A DNA stretch of 64,000 nt from Typhlomys cinereus (taxonomy: Eukaryota; Chordata; Mammalia; Rodentia; Platacanthomyidae): positions 1,920,581 to 1,984,580 of the forward strand of contig JALPQD010000394.1 in the NCBI GenBank assembly GCA_023101885.1, written 5' to 3'. Below, one piece after another: positions 47,900 to 60,776 of this stretch. The position numbers were made by a program, and so were the translations under genes. Position 1 is the first letter of the stretch. Each line of letters begins with the position of its first letter. The notes under the pieces were generated by a model. The model searched no databases, was not told the DNA's origin, and was given only the letters and a program-made list of their open reading frames with translations.

Positions 47900-49980
47900 G
47901 ACATGTAAAACTTTAATTATGCTGCTTAACTGGCAACATATCTAAAATCACTTGATATCTACTTTTAGAGATCTGTCAATGTCTTAAAGTAGAAATATAT
48001 TGAAATATGTTGAAATAGTAATAAAAGCCTGTCTTAGTGCCCCACTCCGAGATGGAGATAAGAGATTGCTGTGTCTCAGCCTTTTATTTATAAGTTCCTT
48101 TAACACTGTAGAAATTCCTTTTTGTATCCCCAAGTTTCTTTAACATACGAATAGAGAAAGACCTTTACAACACCCTTTCTTATTCATAACTACACGGTTT
48201 CTTATAAATGCATCTGAATTGCTCAAAATCAGGAGCTTGCACTATTCACATTGTCTCCAAAAGTAATTTGTGCTATTCTTGCTTTTGAGATGACATTTGA
48301 GTTGTAAGATTCTACTAAATTTATTCTGACATTTGAAAAATTATCACGTAGTTCTTTAATTTATTCTATGACATCCTTTTGGTCATACTTATCACAGTCA
48401 ATAGTTATACTGTCTCAGTATAACTGCTTAGCGGCCTGATATTTTAAAATGATGAGCTCATATTTGCATTTTTAAACCCATTCACATTATACATTATCTT
48501 GACTTGCCTTAATTCATTACACTCAGTCTATCAGGAAAAAATCACAATAAATCCCTTCTAAACATGAAGATATGAAACTCTCAGCATGGAATAACATTTC
48601 TTTACATACCAAGAGTATATAGTTAATATTATGATAGTCTTTGTTTGATGATGTAAGATACAACCTAGAAAAACACACAAAAAATATAATCTATATGGTT
48701 CATATCTGAAATAACTAACAAGCTAAATAGCTTATGATACTACAACCATTATGTGTATATATATATATATATATACACACACATACATATATGTACAATC
48801 CAAAGTTATACTGCGAATATGTAGTCTATTCCATAATGAATAGAATATGTGCATATAAATATATATAGAATATATAGAGAAAGATACAGATGTATATCAA
48901 GACACTGAAGTAGAGGCTCAATGTATCGTGGTGAATAAGCTATGTATATGGCATGCACTGAGAGAATAGCATTGTAAAAAACAGATATTACATAAGTTGA
49001 AAGTAAAATGAATAAGACATGATAGATTATTGTAAAGATAGATATAGAGACAAATATTTCAAAGGGAAAAGGCAAACAAACTGAACCAATTATACCTACA
49101 TATAATGGTCATAAATATTTTTGTGGAAAAGTTAATAATTTTGAATAAAATTATAAGAGGATGTTACTAGCAGACAATTTAATTAATAATTAAAATAGTC
49201 TACATATATGCAGGAGACTAAACTAAAAGTAGATACTCTAAGGAAAAGAATGACGTTTTAAATTTTCAATTAGAAAAAGGTTTATTATGTGTGAGTAAAT
49301 GACAGAAGGTACATAGAATAAAAAATAACCTATTAGTATGAATTCAAAATGGAAACATACATAATAAATTCATTCATAAATATACCACTTGTAAAGAAAA
49401 AGATAAAAAGAAATAAGAAATCCCACATGCCAAATAAAGTATAATTTAATCATAAAATGCAAAATTATGCAGCCGAAAAATGAACTGTACCTATTTAGAA
49501 AATATCAGTAACCATTTGTAATATGATATTACAACAAAAATTTCCAGAAGGCCCCATACAACATGCATACACATTTTATACAATTATATAATTAAGCTAA
49601 TCAATATATTGTTTTGAATATATGCTGGTGTTAGACATATCATTTCATTAACTATTTTTTAGAAGCAAATTCAGAATCTAAAACAGATATCCACATATCT
49701 CTACACAGTGCAGAAACTGTTCAAAGTTCAGCAAAGAATGGATAGCTAAAGGAAATGTAGACCTATATTTACATACATTAGAATATTATTCAGGCTTCAA
49801 AAAAAAGAAAATCCTTTCAAAATGAACAAAATAAAAACGCATAGAAAATAACATCTTAAATGCATTTTATATAGCTAAAAAAATTGGAGACTATATGATT
49901 CTATTTACATAAATCTTGTAATTGTCAAATCTAGAAGGAGACATAGTCACTTATCAATGTTCTAATTAATAAAATACTTC
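47900..49980. other. Nothing recognised; TA/CA microsatellite
   Basis: An alternating TA run (48756-48774) continues into CACACACATACATATATG. The rest is AT-rich and unassigned. The minus-strand frame at 48806-49075 is a byproduct of tyrosine/isoleucine-rich AT sequence. Confidence 0.45.
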
Positions 49981-49997
49981 AGGATAAAATATTTTCT

Positions 49998-51703
49998 TTT
50001 TTTTCCTTTTTTTGTTTTGGCTTTTTATTTTTTTTAAACATTTTTTATTATCTCCACTCTTACAAGCTTAATAGGTACACCAGTTCCCTCCCTCCCTCCT
50101 CCTCCACCCACCCCTCTGCTCACCCTCCCCTCACCCCTCCTTCCCCACCCCCAGTGCCTCCCCTCCCATAATCCCCGGAGAATCCTTTAATGTGCATGCC
50201 AAACTCTCCTCTGAGTCCTCCTCTCCGATGACATACAAAGACCCAGTGGCATTTCCCTGAACCCTTTCCTGTGTTCCTCTTAAGCATAGGAACACTATTT
50301 TGGCTGTCAATCCCTTGCCTCCAAGGATCTTGGTGCATTTAGCAAATGCTAGACTTTGTGGCGTCAATAGTGTGTTGGACATTGTGCAGAGCATACAAAG
50401 CCCAATTATGATTGCTTCGGCCCTAACTTGTGTGGAGTATCTTGCATATCATTGCTCCTCCCATCCTTGTGCTCTTACACTCTTACCGCCCCCTCTTCCG
50501 CAAATTTCCCTGAGCTTCAGGATGTGGAGAGATTAGGCTGGCCTAGTTCTAGGTGGTTGATATAGAGTCTCTGAAGTTCTGGATTATGGTTTGTTGATTT
50601 TCTTTTGTGGTTTTGCTGCTCCTGCAATGCCCTTCACTCCATCCTGATGGGCATTGGATGTCACCCCCTGGCCAGAGATAAAAAACTGTTAAACAGAGTC
50701 TTGTTATAAGAGTATATCCAAAGGTAGATGTAATAAAAGTAGGAAACCACAGTGAGGGAGGGGTCAATCACCCATTTACAAAATGGTTACTTATTATCTG
50801 CCAGACTATAGGCCCTCCCCTTGTGGTGAGATCACATCCCCTCAGTTGTAAATGATCAGGAATGAAAAGTCTGTAAACTTAACCAGATGTCTCATTGCTT
50901 ACTTGCAGTCCTTGATAGAGGCCTATTTTCTCTGCTGTAACATGGTCCCCTCTCTCCTTGTTTCTGGTGTGGCCCTCCTACCCCATCCCTCCTGTTCATA
51001 ATCCTTGCAATTACTGTATTACAGAGATTTATTTTCAAGTGTCTCTAGGTGGGCTGGGTGGGTTTGGTACTAGGAGCCACCTATTAGGGAGTACATATGG
51101 CGCTTAATTTTCTGGGTCTGGGATATTTCACTCAATATAATTGTTTCTAATGACATCCATTTCCCGGCAAATTCCAGTAATCCATCATTTTTGATGGCTG
51201 AGTAGTACTCTGTTGTATAGATGTACCACAGTTTCCTTATCCACTCATGAACTGTTGGACAATTGGGTTGATTCCATGACTTTGCTATTGTAAACAGTGC
51301 TGCTATGAACATGGTCGTGCTTGTGCTATCAAGGTGAACCTCTGATGCATAGGGGATTATTCCCAAAAGTGGAATTGCAGGATCATAAGGCATTTCAATC
51401 TTTAATTTCTTTAAGAATCTCCAGACAGCTCGCCAGAGTGGCTGTATGAGCTTGCATTCCCACCAGCAATGTAGGAGAGTTCCCCTCTCTCCACATCCTC
51501 TCTAGCATTTGGTGTTGTTCGTATTGTGGATTTTTGCCATCCTGACCGGGGTGAGATGATATCTCAGGGAAGTTTTGATTTGCATTTCCCTGATGGCTAA
51601 GGAAGTGGATCATTTTTTAAGATATTTGTTAGGCATTTTAATTTCATCCCTGGTAAAGTTTCTTTTAAGTTCCAGGGCCCATTTTTTAATTGGGCCATTA
51701 ATT
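49998..51703 (-). mobile_element. L1, 5' truncated, with perfect 16-bp target-site duplication
   Basis: GGATAAAATATTTTCT occurs at 49982-49997 and again at 51704-51719. Between them lies an A tail (T-rich on plus) interrupted by CC and GTTTTGGC, the polypurine complement, the 3' UTR, and the ORF2 C-terminus on the minus strand from 51613 down to 51070 with one frameshift near 51395. The left duplication also has the TTTTAT/AAAATA character expected near an L1 endonuclease nick. It is one of the clearest single insertions of the window. Confidence 0.95.
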
Positions 51704-51719
51704 GGATAAAATATTTTCT

Positions 51720-53602
51720 ATATATCTTCTGCAGGTTATTTTATCAATGATTGCTACTATACCATACACTGACAACTTGTTATGAGGGTAAATCATAGCA
51801 TCTTGCCACAATTTAAAAATATATAGGATAAATAAATTAATAATTCAGATATGAAAAATCTAATTATTTGATTCTGTCATGATTAAAATGTAGTATTTCA
51901 TAATTCTGTGGTTTTTTAAAAAATTATTAAAGACATAGATTGAAAATATATTTTATTTTAGAAATTAAAACATTAAGAATTATTTTTAAAAATATGGGAT
52001 TGGATATCTATCCTACATTTATAACATTAGTAAGTTGACAAATGTGAATGTATTTTACTGTGAGAGGGAAAGAGTAGCTGAAAATCAGCTTTGGGCTTTG
52101 TGGATGTGGTAGGCTTGTTATTTTGGGAGAAAACTGATTATCAATACATATCTGGACCTAAAATTAAATGTATCTATCAGAGATACACATTTGGAAGCTA
52201 TAAAATTTTATTGAATTTGAAGCCACCAGTATGAGTATATCATATAACAAAAAGTATAATAGAATGCCAAGAAGAGAATTTTAAGGAATTGCAATAATTA
52301 GAGTTCCAATACAGGAGAATCTGCTTACAAAAGATTTAAAAATGTGCACATGAAGGAAACCACCAAGCTTCAAGAAAAGATTCCAACCCCAGAATTAACA
52401 CAGGAGGTCTTGATTGAAACAAAAGAACTAGTATATGGATGGAAAACTAGAAGAGGGAGGTGAAGTAAGAAGGAAATAGGAAAAGAGAATGCAAAGCAAA
52501 TCCAAGTTTCTGTATTCATGTATAACAATATCAAAGAGCAACATTCATCAATAAATACAAGGGAAAAATGCTCAGAAAAGCAAAAAACTCTTAGAGGATG
52601 TAATGTTAAAAGTAAAGTAAAAAAAATCAAGAAAGTGAGTCTAACCAACTAAATGAAATTCTGTTCACAAGTTGCAAATTAAGACAAGAGAAAGTATTCT
52701 GACTTGAAATGTACAAGTCAGTGACTTTGGAAAGAGTAAATTGAGTACAGCACTGAAGGCAGAATTCAGACTGTAGACAATGTTAATTACAAATGGAGTA
52801 AACTGGTGAAAATAAGTTTCCTTGAGTTGGCTCAATGACTAGAATAATAAAAGTACCTTAGAAGGGTAAAGTTCTTGACAATTTGTATTACCATTTTATG
52901 TTTGTAACAAACATCCTCCAAATATATATATGCTACTTTAACAAATATGGATACAAATAAAGACATTGAAGAATCTGAAACATGTGCAAAATACAAGCTT
53001 AATCAGAAATGAAGTGGTAATTAAAGTCCAGGAATCCTCCTTCTTATTCAAGAGCTACCAAGTGGCAAGTGAATGGCTGGAGACTACAGTGTATTATTCA
53101 CTAGATCAAAAAAAAAAAAAAAAAAAAAAAACTTCAAACAATATGTTTTATTGATAGCGACTTTTGCACCAATTTTCCTGAAAGACATCATGACATTTAA
53201 CTGCAAAAAAAGTAAACTATTACACTCAACTTGTTTTATATTTTTTCTATTTTCTAGGACAATAGTTAATTTTTAAAACAAAACAAACAAAAAGAACTTG
53301 CTATAAATATTTGAAACCACTAGATGGTGGTGTACCCATGTGGAAATTTCTCCACACTACTGTATCTCTGGACTCATCAATCTTTTCACCTACCCAAAAA
53401 CATTAAGGGCCATTAAGTCTTCCTCAACAACAACAAAAAATCAATGGCCATATTACTTAAAATAATAAAGAGATTTTTAATTGTAAAATGATGAGTCTCT
53501 GAGAGTGGCATACATATGACTACTTGGAGGAAAGGCAAAAATAAATATATGGTGTTACATGTAAATTATAATTCATAACATCAGTTTTAAATCATGTCAG
53601 AT
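51720..53602. other. Nothing recognised; orphan poly(A) run
   Basis: A run of 24 A's at 53108-53131 has no recognisable element upstream. It could be a tail of a very short or unknown retrocopy. No genes are seen. Confidence 0.5.
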
Positions 53603-53617
53603 GGAAATCAGTTCTTT
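53603..53617. repeat. Target-site duplication, left
   Basis: GGAAATCAGTTCTTT, identical to 60334-60348. It brackets the full-length L1. Confidence 0.95.
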
Positions 53618-54666
53618 TTTTTTTTGCTCTTACAATCTTTTTTTATTAATACATTTTTATTATTATTTCAGCTCATACAAACTTAATAGGTACACCAGTT
53701 CCCTCCCTCCCTCCTCCTCCCCCCATACCACCTGCTCCCCCTCCCTATTCCCTCCCTACCCATCCCTCAGTGCCTCCCGCCCCAGAGAGTCCTTTCTTGT
53801 GCATGCCTGATTTTCCTCTGGGCTCTCCTCTCTGATGACGTACAAGGACCCAGTGGCCTTTCCCTGAACCTTTCCAGTTCCAGTAAAGGAACACTGCTGT
53901 GGCTGACAATCCCTTGCCTCCAAGGATCTTGGTGCCTTTAGCAGATGCTAGACTTTGTGAGGTCAATAGTATGTTGGACAATGCGCAGGGCATGTAAAGT
54001 CCAATTATGATTGCTTCAGCCCTAACTTGTATGGAGTATCTTGCATATCATTGCTCCTCCCATCCTTGTGCTCTTACACTCTTACCGCTCCCTCTTCCGA
54101 AATTTCCCTGAGCTTCAGGATGTGGAGAGATTAAGCTGGCCTAGTTCTAGGTGGTTGATATAGAGTCTCTGAAGTTCTGGATTGTGGTTTGTTGATTTTC
54201 TTTTGCAGATTTGCTGCTCCTGCAATGCCCTTCACTCCATCCTGGAGGGCAATGTATGTCACACCCTGGCAAGAGACAAAAAGCTGTTAACCTAGAGTCC
54301 TGTGATAAAAGCACATTCAAAGGTAGATGTAATAAAAGTGGGAAACCACAGTGAGGGAGGGGTCAATCACCCATTTGCAAAATGGTTACTTTTTATCTGC
54401 CAGACTATGTGTCCTCCCCTTCTGGTGAGATCATACCCCCTCAGTAGTAAATGATCAGGAACAAAAGTCTGTGAACTTAATCAGATGTCTCATTACTTAT
54501 TTGAGTCCATGATGGAGGCATATTTTCTCTGCTATAACATGGTCCCCTCTCTCCTTGTTTCTGGTGTGGCCCTCCTACCCCATCCCTCCTGTTCATAATC
54601 CTTGCAATTACTGTATTGCAGAGATTTTTCTATGAGTGTCTCTAGGTGGACTGGGTGGGTTTGGTA

Positions 54667-57600
54667 CTAGGAGCCACCTATTATGGAGTATATATGGCGC
54701 TTAAATTTCTGGGTCTGGGATACTTCACTTAATATAAGTGTTTCTAATGACATCCATTTCCCAGCAAATTCCAGTAATTCATCATTTTTGATGGCTGAGT
54801 AGTACTCCATTGTATAGATGTACCACAGTTTCCTTATCCACTCATCAACTGTTGGACATTTGGGTTGATTCCATGACTTTGCTATTGTAAACAGTGCTGC
54901 TATGAACATGGTCGTGCTTGTGCTATCGAGGTGAACCTCTGCTGTATGGGGGGTTATTCCCAAAAGTGGAATAGCAGGGTCATATGGCATTTCAATCTTT
55001 AATTTCTTTAAGAATCTCTAGACGGCTCGCCAGAGTGGCTGTATGAGCCTGCACTCCCACCAGCAATGTAGGAGAGTTCCCCTCTCTCCACATCCTCTCT
55101 AGCATTTGTTGTTGTTCGTATTGTGGATTTTTGCCATCCTGACCGGGGTGAGATGATATCTCAGGGAAGTTTTGATTTGCATTTCCCTGATGGCTAAAGA
55201 AGTGGAGCATTTTTTTAAGATATTTGTTAGACATTCTAATTTCATCCCTGGTAAAATTTCTTTTGAGTTCCAGGGCCCATATTTTAATTGGGCCATTGGT
55301 TTCCTTGGTGTTTAGTTTTCTAAGTTCTTTGTGCACTCTGGACAGCAGAGTTCTATCAGATGTGTGGTTAGTGAACATTTTCTCCCATTCTGTGGGTTGC
55401 CTTTGAGCTCGTGTTACAATCTCTTTATCTGAACAGAAGCTCTTTAATTTCACAAGATCCCAACTGTTGAGAGTTGGTAGCAGTGACTGTGCCATTGGAT
55501 GTCTGTTTAGGAAATGTTGGAATAGCCCAATCAGCTCGAGAGAATTCCCTATCCTATCACCTCTGGTTTTTACAGTCTCTGACCTTATATCAAGGTCCTT
55601 GATCCATTTGGAATTAAGTCTTGTACATGGTGACAAGTACGGGTCCAGCTTTAATGTTCCACATGTGGAGATCCAGTTTTGCCAGCACCATTTGTTGAAG
55701 ATGCTGTTCTTTTTCCACTGGATTTTTTGGGCCCCTTTGTCAAAGACCAAATGGCTGTAATTTTTTGGGCTTATATCTGGGTCTTCAATCCCTATCCATT
55801 GATCTGTGTGTCTATTTTGGAGCCAGTACCAGGCTGTCTTTATAACTATGGATTTGTAGTATAGACTTTGGTTTGGTATGGTAATACCTCCAGCAGTGTT
55901 TTTGTTACTCAGGATTGTCTTTGCTATCCTGGGTCTTTTGTGCCTCCATATGAACGTTGAGATTGTTTAGTCAGCTTCTATGAAGAATTTCTTTGGGATT
56001 TTGATTGGTATAGCATTGAATCTGTATATTGCCTTTGGCAGGATGGTAATTTTTACGACGTTGATTCTGCCAATCCAGGAACATGGGAGGTCTTTCCACC
56101 TTCTGGTGTCTTCTGCTATTTCTTTCTTTAGGGTTTTAAAGTGTTCATCGTAAAGGTCTCTTACTTCCTTGGTTAGATTTATACCAAGGTATTTCATTTT
56201 TTTATGAGCCATAGTAAATGGGATTGTTTCCTCAGGGATTTTTCATTTCTTTCATTCTGGGCATATAGGAAGGCCACTGATTTTTGTGCATTTATTTTGT
56301 ATCCTGCCACCCTGCTGAACTTCTCAATTAGTTCCAGAAGCTTCCTGGTGGAGTTTTTGGGATCACTCAGGTATAAGACCATGTCATCTGCAAACAGGGA
56401 TATCTTGACTTCTTCCTTGTCGATTTGAATCCCTCTTATGTCCCTTTCTTGTCTTATGGCTTCAGCTAAGACTTCAAGTACAATATTGAATAGAAGTGGT
56501 GAGAGTGGACAGCCTTGTCTAGTTCCTGATCGAAGTGGGAATGCTTCCAATTGTTCCCCATTGAGCATAATCCTTGCTGTGGGCTTGTTGTATACAGCTT
56601 TTATTATATTGATAAAGGTTCCTTCCATTCCTACTGTCTCTAGCGTTTTGATCATAAAAGGCTGTTGGATCTTGTCAAAAGCTTTTTCTGCATCTATCAA
56701 GAGTATCATGTGGTCTTGGACTTTGGACTGGTTTACATGATGAACTACATTTATTGATTTGCATATGTTGAACCAACCTTGTGTGCCAGGGATGAAGCCT
56801 ACTTGGTCTCCGTGAATGATCTTTTTAATGGGTTTTTGAATCCAAGTTGCTAAGACTTTGTTGAGAATCTTTGCATCTGTGTTCATCGGAGAGATCGGCC
56901 TATAATTTTCTTTTTTAAGTGAATCTTTATTAAGTTTTTGGATTAAAACGATATTAGCTTCATAGAAGGAATTTGGTAGTGTTCCTTCCTTTGCTATTTG
57001 ATGGAACAATTTAAGGAGTATTGGTGTTATTAACTCTTTAAATGTCTGGTAGAACTCTGTGCTGAATCCATCTGGTCCAGGACATTTTTTGGTGGGAAGA
57101 TTCAAGATTACTTCCTCAATTTCCTTATATGTTATAGGACTATTTAAATAATTGACAACTTCCTGATTCAATTTAGGTAAGTTGTGTTTACTTAGAAATT
57201 CATCCATCTCTTTTGTGTTGTCAAACTTCACAGAGTATAATTTTTTGAAATATGATATCATAATTCTCTGGATTTCTTGGGTATCAGCAGTGATAACTCC
57301 ATATTCATTTCTAATTTTGTTAATTTGGGTTTTCTCTCTCTTGCTTTTAGTTAATTTAGCTAGGGGTGTATCAATCTTATTGATTTTTTTCAAAGAACCA
57401 GCTTTTTGACTGGTTGATTTTTTCTATTGTTTTCTTAATCTCGATTTCAGATATTTCTCCCCTTATTTTGCTAATCTCCTCTCTTCTACTACTTTTGGGA
57501 TCAGATTGCTCTAGTTTCTCTAAAGCTTTAAGCTGCATTGTTAAGTTGTTTATTTCTGATGTTTCCTTTTTTTTTGATATAGGCATTAAGAGCTATGAAC

Positions 57601-58805
57601 TGTCCTCTTAAAACAGTATTCATTGCGTCACAGAGATTTTGGTAAGTTGTATTTTCATTATCATTCACTTTCAGGAAATCTTGAATTTCCTTTTTAATTT
57701 CTTCCTGAATCCAGTTCTCATTCAGCATCATATTGTTAAGTTTCCAGGAGTTAGTGTATTTTCTCTTGTTTGTTGTGTTGTGGATGTCCAGCTTTAGACC
57801 ATGGTAGTCTGACAGGGCACAGGTAAGAATTTCAACTTTTATGTACATGTGTAGATTCATTTTGTGGCCCAGTATGTGATCTATTTTGGAGAAAGTTCCG
57901 TGTGCTGCTGAGAAAAATGTGTATTGTTTGGTGCGTGGGTGAAAAGTTCGAAAGAGATCTGTAAGGTCCACTTCTTTAAGGGTTTGATTAAAGTCCAAAG
58001 TGTCTCTGTTAACCTCTTTTTTTAAATTTTTATTATTATTATTATTTATTCAACTGTGTGCATGTGCGTGTGTATGTGCGTGCGCATGTGTGTCTCTGTG
58101 TGTGTGTGTATGTGTAGAACCACGGACGAATTCATGAACCATCATGGACTCCTCCACCTCCTTCTGCCCCGGGATTCCCAGGCAACGCCCTACCAGGACC
58201 AGAAGTGCATGCCGCCCCGGCTTCTGACTGGCGTCTATATGTGGGATCTGGGATCCGAACTCAGGACCTTCCACCTGCAAGGCAGAGGCTTAACCCCTGA
58301 GCCACCTCTCCAGCCCTCTGTTAAGCTTTTGACCTGTAGATCTATCCCATTTTGAGAGGGCGGTGTTGAAGTCCCCAAGAATTATCGTTTGGGGGTTGAT
58401 TTCTTGCTTTAGACGCTTTAGGGTTTTCTTAATGAATGTGGAGGGGCCCATATTAGGTGCATATATGTTCAGTATTGTGAAGGCTTCCTGGTGAATTGCA
58501 CCTGTGACTAAAATGTAGTATCCATCCGTGTCTCTTATAATTTTCTTTGGTTTGAAGTCCACTTTGTCTGATATCATAATGTCTACCTCTGCCTGTTTTC
58601 TGCTTCCATTAGCTTGTAGAATTGTTGACCAGCCTTTTATTTTTAGGGCATGCCTATCTTTTGTGGTGAGATGGGTTTCCTGCAGGCAGCAGATTGATGG
58701 ATTGTGATTTTTCATCCAAATTTGTAATCTGTGTCTCTTGATCGGTGAGTTAATTCCATTAAAATTTAGTGTTATAATGGAGAAACTATTTTTGATTCCA
58801 GACAT
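54667..58805 (-). pseudogene. L1 ORF2 remnant
   Basis: Starts at ATG 58805 (MSGIKNSFSIITLN) with the endonuclease: LQETHLTTKDRH and GDFN are present, but the catalytic SDHH motif reads SDYH (Tyr codon 57804-57806), whereas the copies near 42395 and 63440 keep SDHH. A SINE splits the endonuclease. The longest open part, 57393 to 56194, holds the reverse transcriptase with [10 protein letters not shown] and the FADD catalytic box ([11 protein letters not shown]). The C-terminal cysteine motif (MLERMWREG region) and the ending IIGGS at 54667 follow after frameshifts near 56200, 55960, 55750 and 54990. Confidence 0.9.
58013..58315 (-). mobile_element. B2-like SINE inside L1 ORF2
   Basis: Inserted in the endonuclease. 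CTCTGTTAA flanks it at 58004-58012 and 58316-58324, and removing one copy with the SINE restores the L1 order seen at 63235-63250. The right end TGAGCCACCTCTCCAGCC is the reverse of the tRNA-like head (box A TGGCTCAGGGG); box B-like AGTTCGGATCC lies near 58257. The GT-rich part is at 58055-58115. Confidence 0.95.
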
Positions 58806-58855
58806 TTATTATGTTAAGTAGTTTTTATAAGTATATTGCTTCGCTTTTAATGGTG

Positions 58856-59918
58856 TTATACTTGCCTTCTGTTCTCCTGGATATGCCTGTTTTTTTCTTC
58901 AAGCTTGAGCATCATTTCTAGCATTTTTTGAAGGCCTGGTTTGGTGGACATGTATCCTTTCAAGTTGTCTTTATGCTGGAAGATTTTTCTTTCTCCCTCG
59001 ATCATGAAAGATAGTTTTGCAGGGTAAATCAGCCTGGATTGACATTTTTGCTCATTCAATACTTGAAGTATGTCTCTCCAAGCTCTTCTTGCTTTTACTG
59101 TTTCCATTGAGAAGTCATTTGTTATTTTAATAGGTTTACCTTTAAAAGTGATTTGTTTTTTCTCCCTTGAAGCTCTCAGCACCAGTTCTTTATCTTGAAT
59201 GTGGAGTGTTTTGACTATTATTTGCCGTGGCGAGCTTCTGTTTTGGTCAAATCTGTTTGGGGTGCGGAATGCCTCTTGTATATGGATGGGCCTCTCTTTT
59301 TTTAGATGAGGAAAGTTTTCCTTGATGATCGTTTGAAAAATTTCCTCAGGGGCGGTATTTTGAGATTCTTGCTCTGGTATTCCATGAATACGGATGTTGG
59401 GCTTCTTCAGGGTGTCCCATATCTCCTGGTGTTTCTCTCAATTATCTTTTTGGCTTTAACAACCTCTTCCATTGAGCTGGTTAATGCTTCCACTTTATCT
59501 TCAAGATCTGTAATTCTGTTTTCTGCTTCTTAGTTCTGCTGATAAGACTCTCTGTGGAGTTCTGGGTTGAAGATAACTTGTCTTTTAGCTCAGTTTTAAA
59601 CTCTGTTCAAGTCTGCTTTAACTGCTCTATGCCAGTTTTTGTTTCTTGCACTGTTTTTCTCAACTCCTCCAAGTGTCTGTTGTGTTCTTCCTCAAGGCGA
59701 GTGATTCGATTATTTAATTCCTCCCGGATTTCCTCTTTCATAGTATTGAACATGGCAATGATCATATTTTGAAGGTCGTTATCCTGGGTCAGGCTTTCTT
59801 GGCCATTTTCCATGACTTTGCTCTGGTTGGAGTCTAACATTATCGGATTAATTCCTTCAGTGGGAGATTTGTTTACTTGAGTGTTGTTTCTCATGGATTT
59901 GCACTTTGACTTTGGCAT
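58856..59918 (-). pseudogene. L1 ORF1 remnant
   Basis: Starts at ATG 59918 (MPKSKCKSMRNNTQVNK), continues with a heptad-rich coiled coil (EELNNRITRLEEEHNRHLEE), is broken by a stop near 59607 and by frameshifts between 59200 and 59600, and ends at 58856 with NRRQV. The span equals about 354 codons, normal for a rodent ORF1 protein. The AG acceptor used in the spliced copy at 61661 corresponds to 59834-59835 here, inside codon 29. Confidence 0.9.
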
Positions 59919-59977
59919 TGTCGTTTTAACTCTTAAGATCTTCTTTTAATTTCTGTGTGTTTTTCACTAAACTGAAT

Positions 59978-60333
59978 TATTTGGCCTGGGGTTTTGGGGG
60001 TGGGCGGAGATGGAGCTTACCTAGGCGGAGGTGAGTCCAGGCTGTACCCCGCGCCTCCTGGACAGCGGAGTGGGGGAAGGAAGGATGGGGCATCGGCGGG
60101 TGCTATTTAAACCTGGGGGACCTGGGGGCGAGCCTAGGCACAGGGGAGTGCCTTCTCCTCCTCCCAGGCCCTTCGCGCGCGGCTCTGGCTGGATGGTGGG
60201 AGGAGGTGGGTCCCTCGGGCAGCCTGGGGTTCTGGGGGTGGGCGGGATCCGAGCTTACCTAGGTCGCGGCAAGGTCAGGCCCGGCTGGACCGCGCTCACG
60301 CGCGTCCCAGTCACTGGAGTTGAGGGGAAGGGA
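59978..60333 (-). promoter_or_regulatory. L1 5' UTR monomers
   Basis: Two tandem units. Each contains on the plus strand CCTGGGGTT-TGGGGGTGGGC (59983 and 60221) followed by GAGCTTACCTAGG (60014-60026 and 60251-60263), the reverse complement of the CCTAG|GTAAGCTC donor. The inner unit has TTTAAATA (plus TATTTAAA at 60104-60111), about 30 bases upstream in sense of CCTTCCCCC (60080), the position that matches the element's outer end at 60333. CpG-rich. Confidence 0.75.
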
Positions 60334-60348
60334 GGAAATCAGTTCTTT
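60334..60348. repeat. Target-site duplication, right
   Basis: Identical to 53603-53617. Confidence 0.95.
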
Positions 60349-60468
60349 AAACTTTGTATTTTGAAGGGCTATTTTAGTACCTGGCAGATATCTTAAACTA
60401 AAAGTCATTTTTGCTTCATTTAAATGCTAAATTATTTAGGAATGGTTTAATAAATTTCCTTAGTTTTT

Positions 60469-60519
60469 TTTTTAATTTTTTTTAATTTTTTTATTTATTC
60501 AATTGTGCGTGTGTGCGTA

Positions 60520-60563
<44 letters not shown>

Positions 60564-60760
60564 ACCACGGACGAATTTGGGAACCACCATGGACGCCTCC
60601 ACCTCCTCCGCCCCGGGATTCACAGGCTCCGCCCTACCAGGACCAGAAACGCAGGCCGCCCCCGCTTCTGCCTGGCGTCTATACGTGGGATCTGGGATCC
60701 GAACTCAAGACCATCCACCTGCAAGGCGGAGGCTTAACCCCTGAGCCACCTCTCCAGCCC
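60469..60760 (-). mobile_element. Young B2-like SINE with long (CA)n tail
   Basis: Flanked by perfect 16-bp duplications AATTTCCTTAGTTTTT at 60453-60468 and 60761-60776. In sense: head GGGCTGGAGAGGTGGCTCAG, box A TGGCTCAGGGG, box B-like AGTTCGGATCC, GC-rich body, then a CA run (GT at 60505-60560 on plus) and AATAAAT before the A tail. The AATAAA-like tail places it with T+ type SINEs such as B2. It is the least mutated of the three young copies. Confidence 0.95.
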
Positions 60761-60776
60761 AATTTCCTTAGTTTTT

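Larger units (their letters stand above)
53618..60333 (-). mobile_element. Full-length L1, defective
   Basis: A 6.7-kb minus-strand L1 running from a double A tail at 53618 to GC-rich 5' monomers ending at 60333, flanked by perfect 15-bp duplications. In sense it has one and a part promoter monomers, ORF1 (59918 to 58856), a spacer of about 50 bases, ORF2 (58805 to about 54667), a 3' UTR, a polypurine tract and an A tail. ORF1 and ORF2 carry several frameshifts and stops, and a SINE interrupts the ORF2 endonuclease at 58013-58315, so it is not a source of protein. It serves here as the reference for the other copies. Confidence 0.95.

Noticed and set aside
53618..60333. A retrotransposition-competent L1.
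   Set aside because: Frameshifts in both frames, SDYH in the endonuclease and a SINE in ORF2 rule it out.
60469..60760. tRNA gene suspected from box A and box B-like sequences.
   Set aside because: The rest cannot fold as a tRNA, and the CA/A tail and target-site duplications show it is a SINE.
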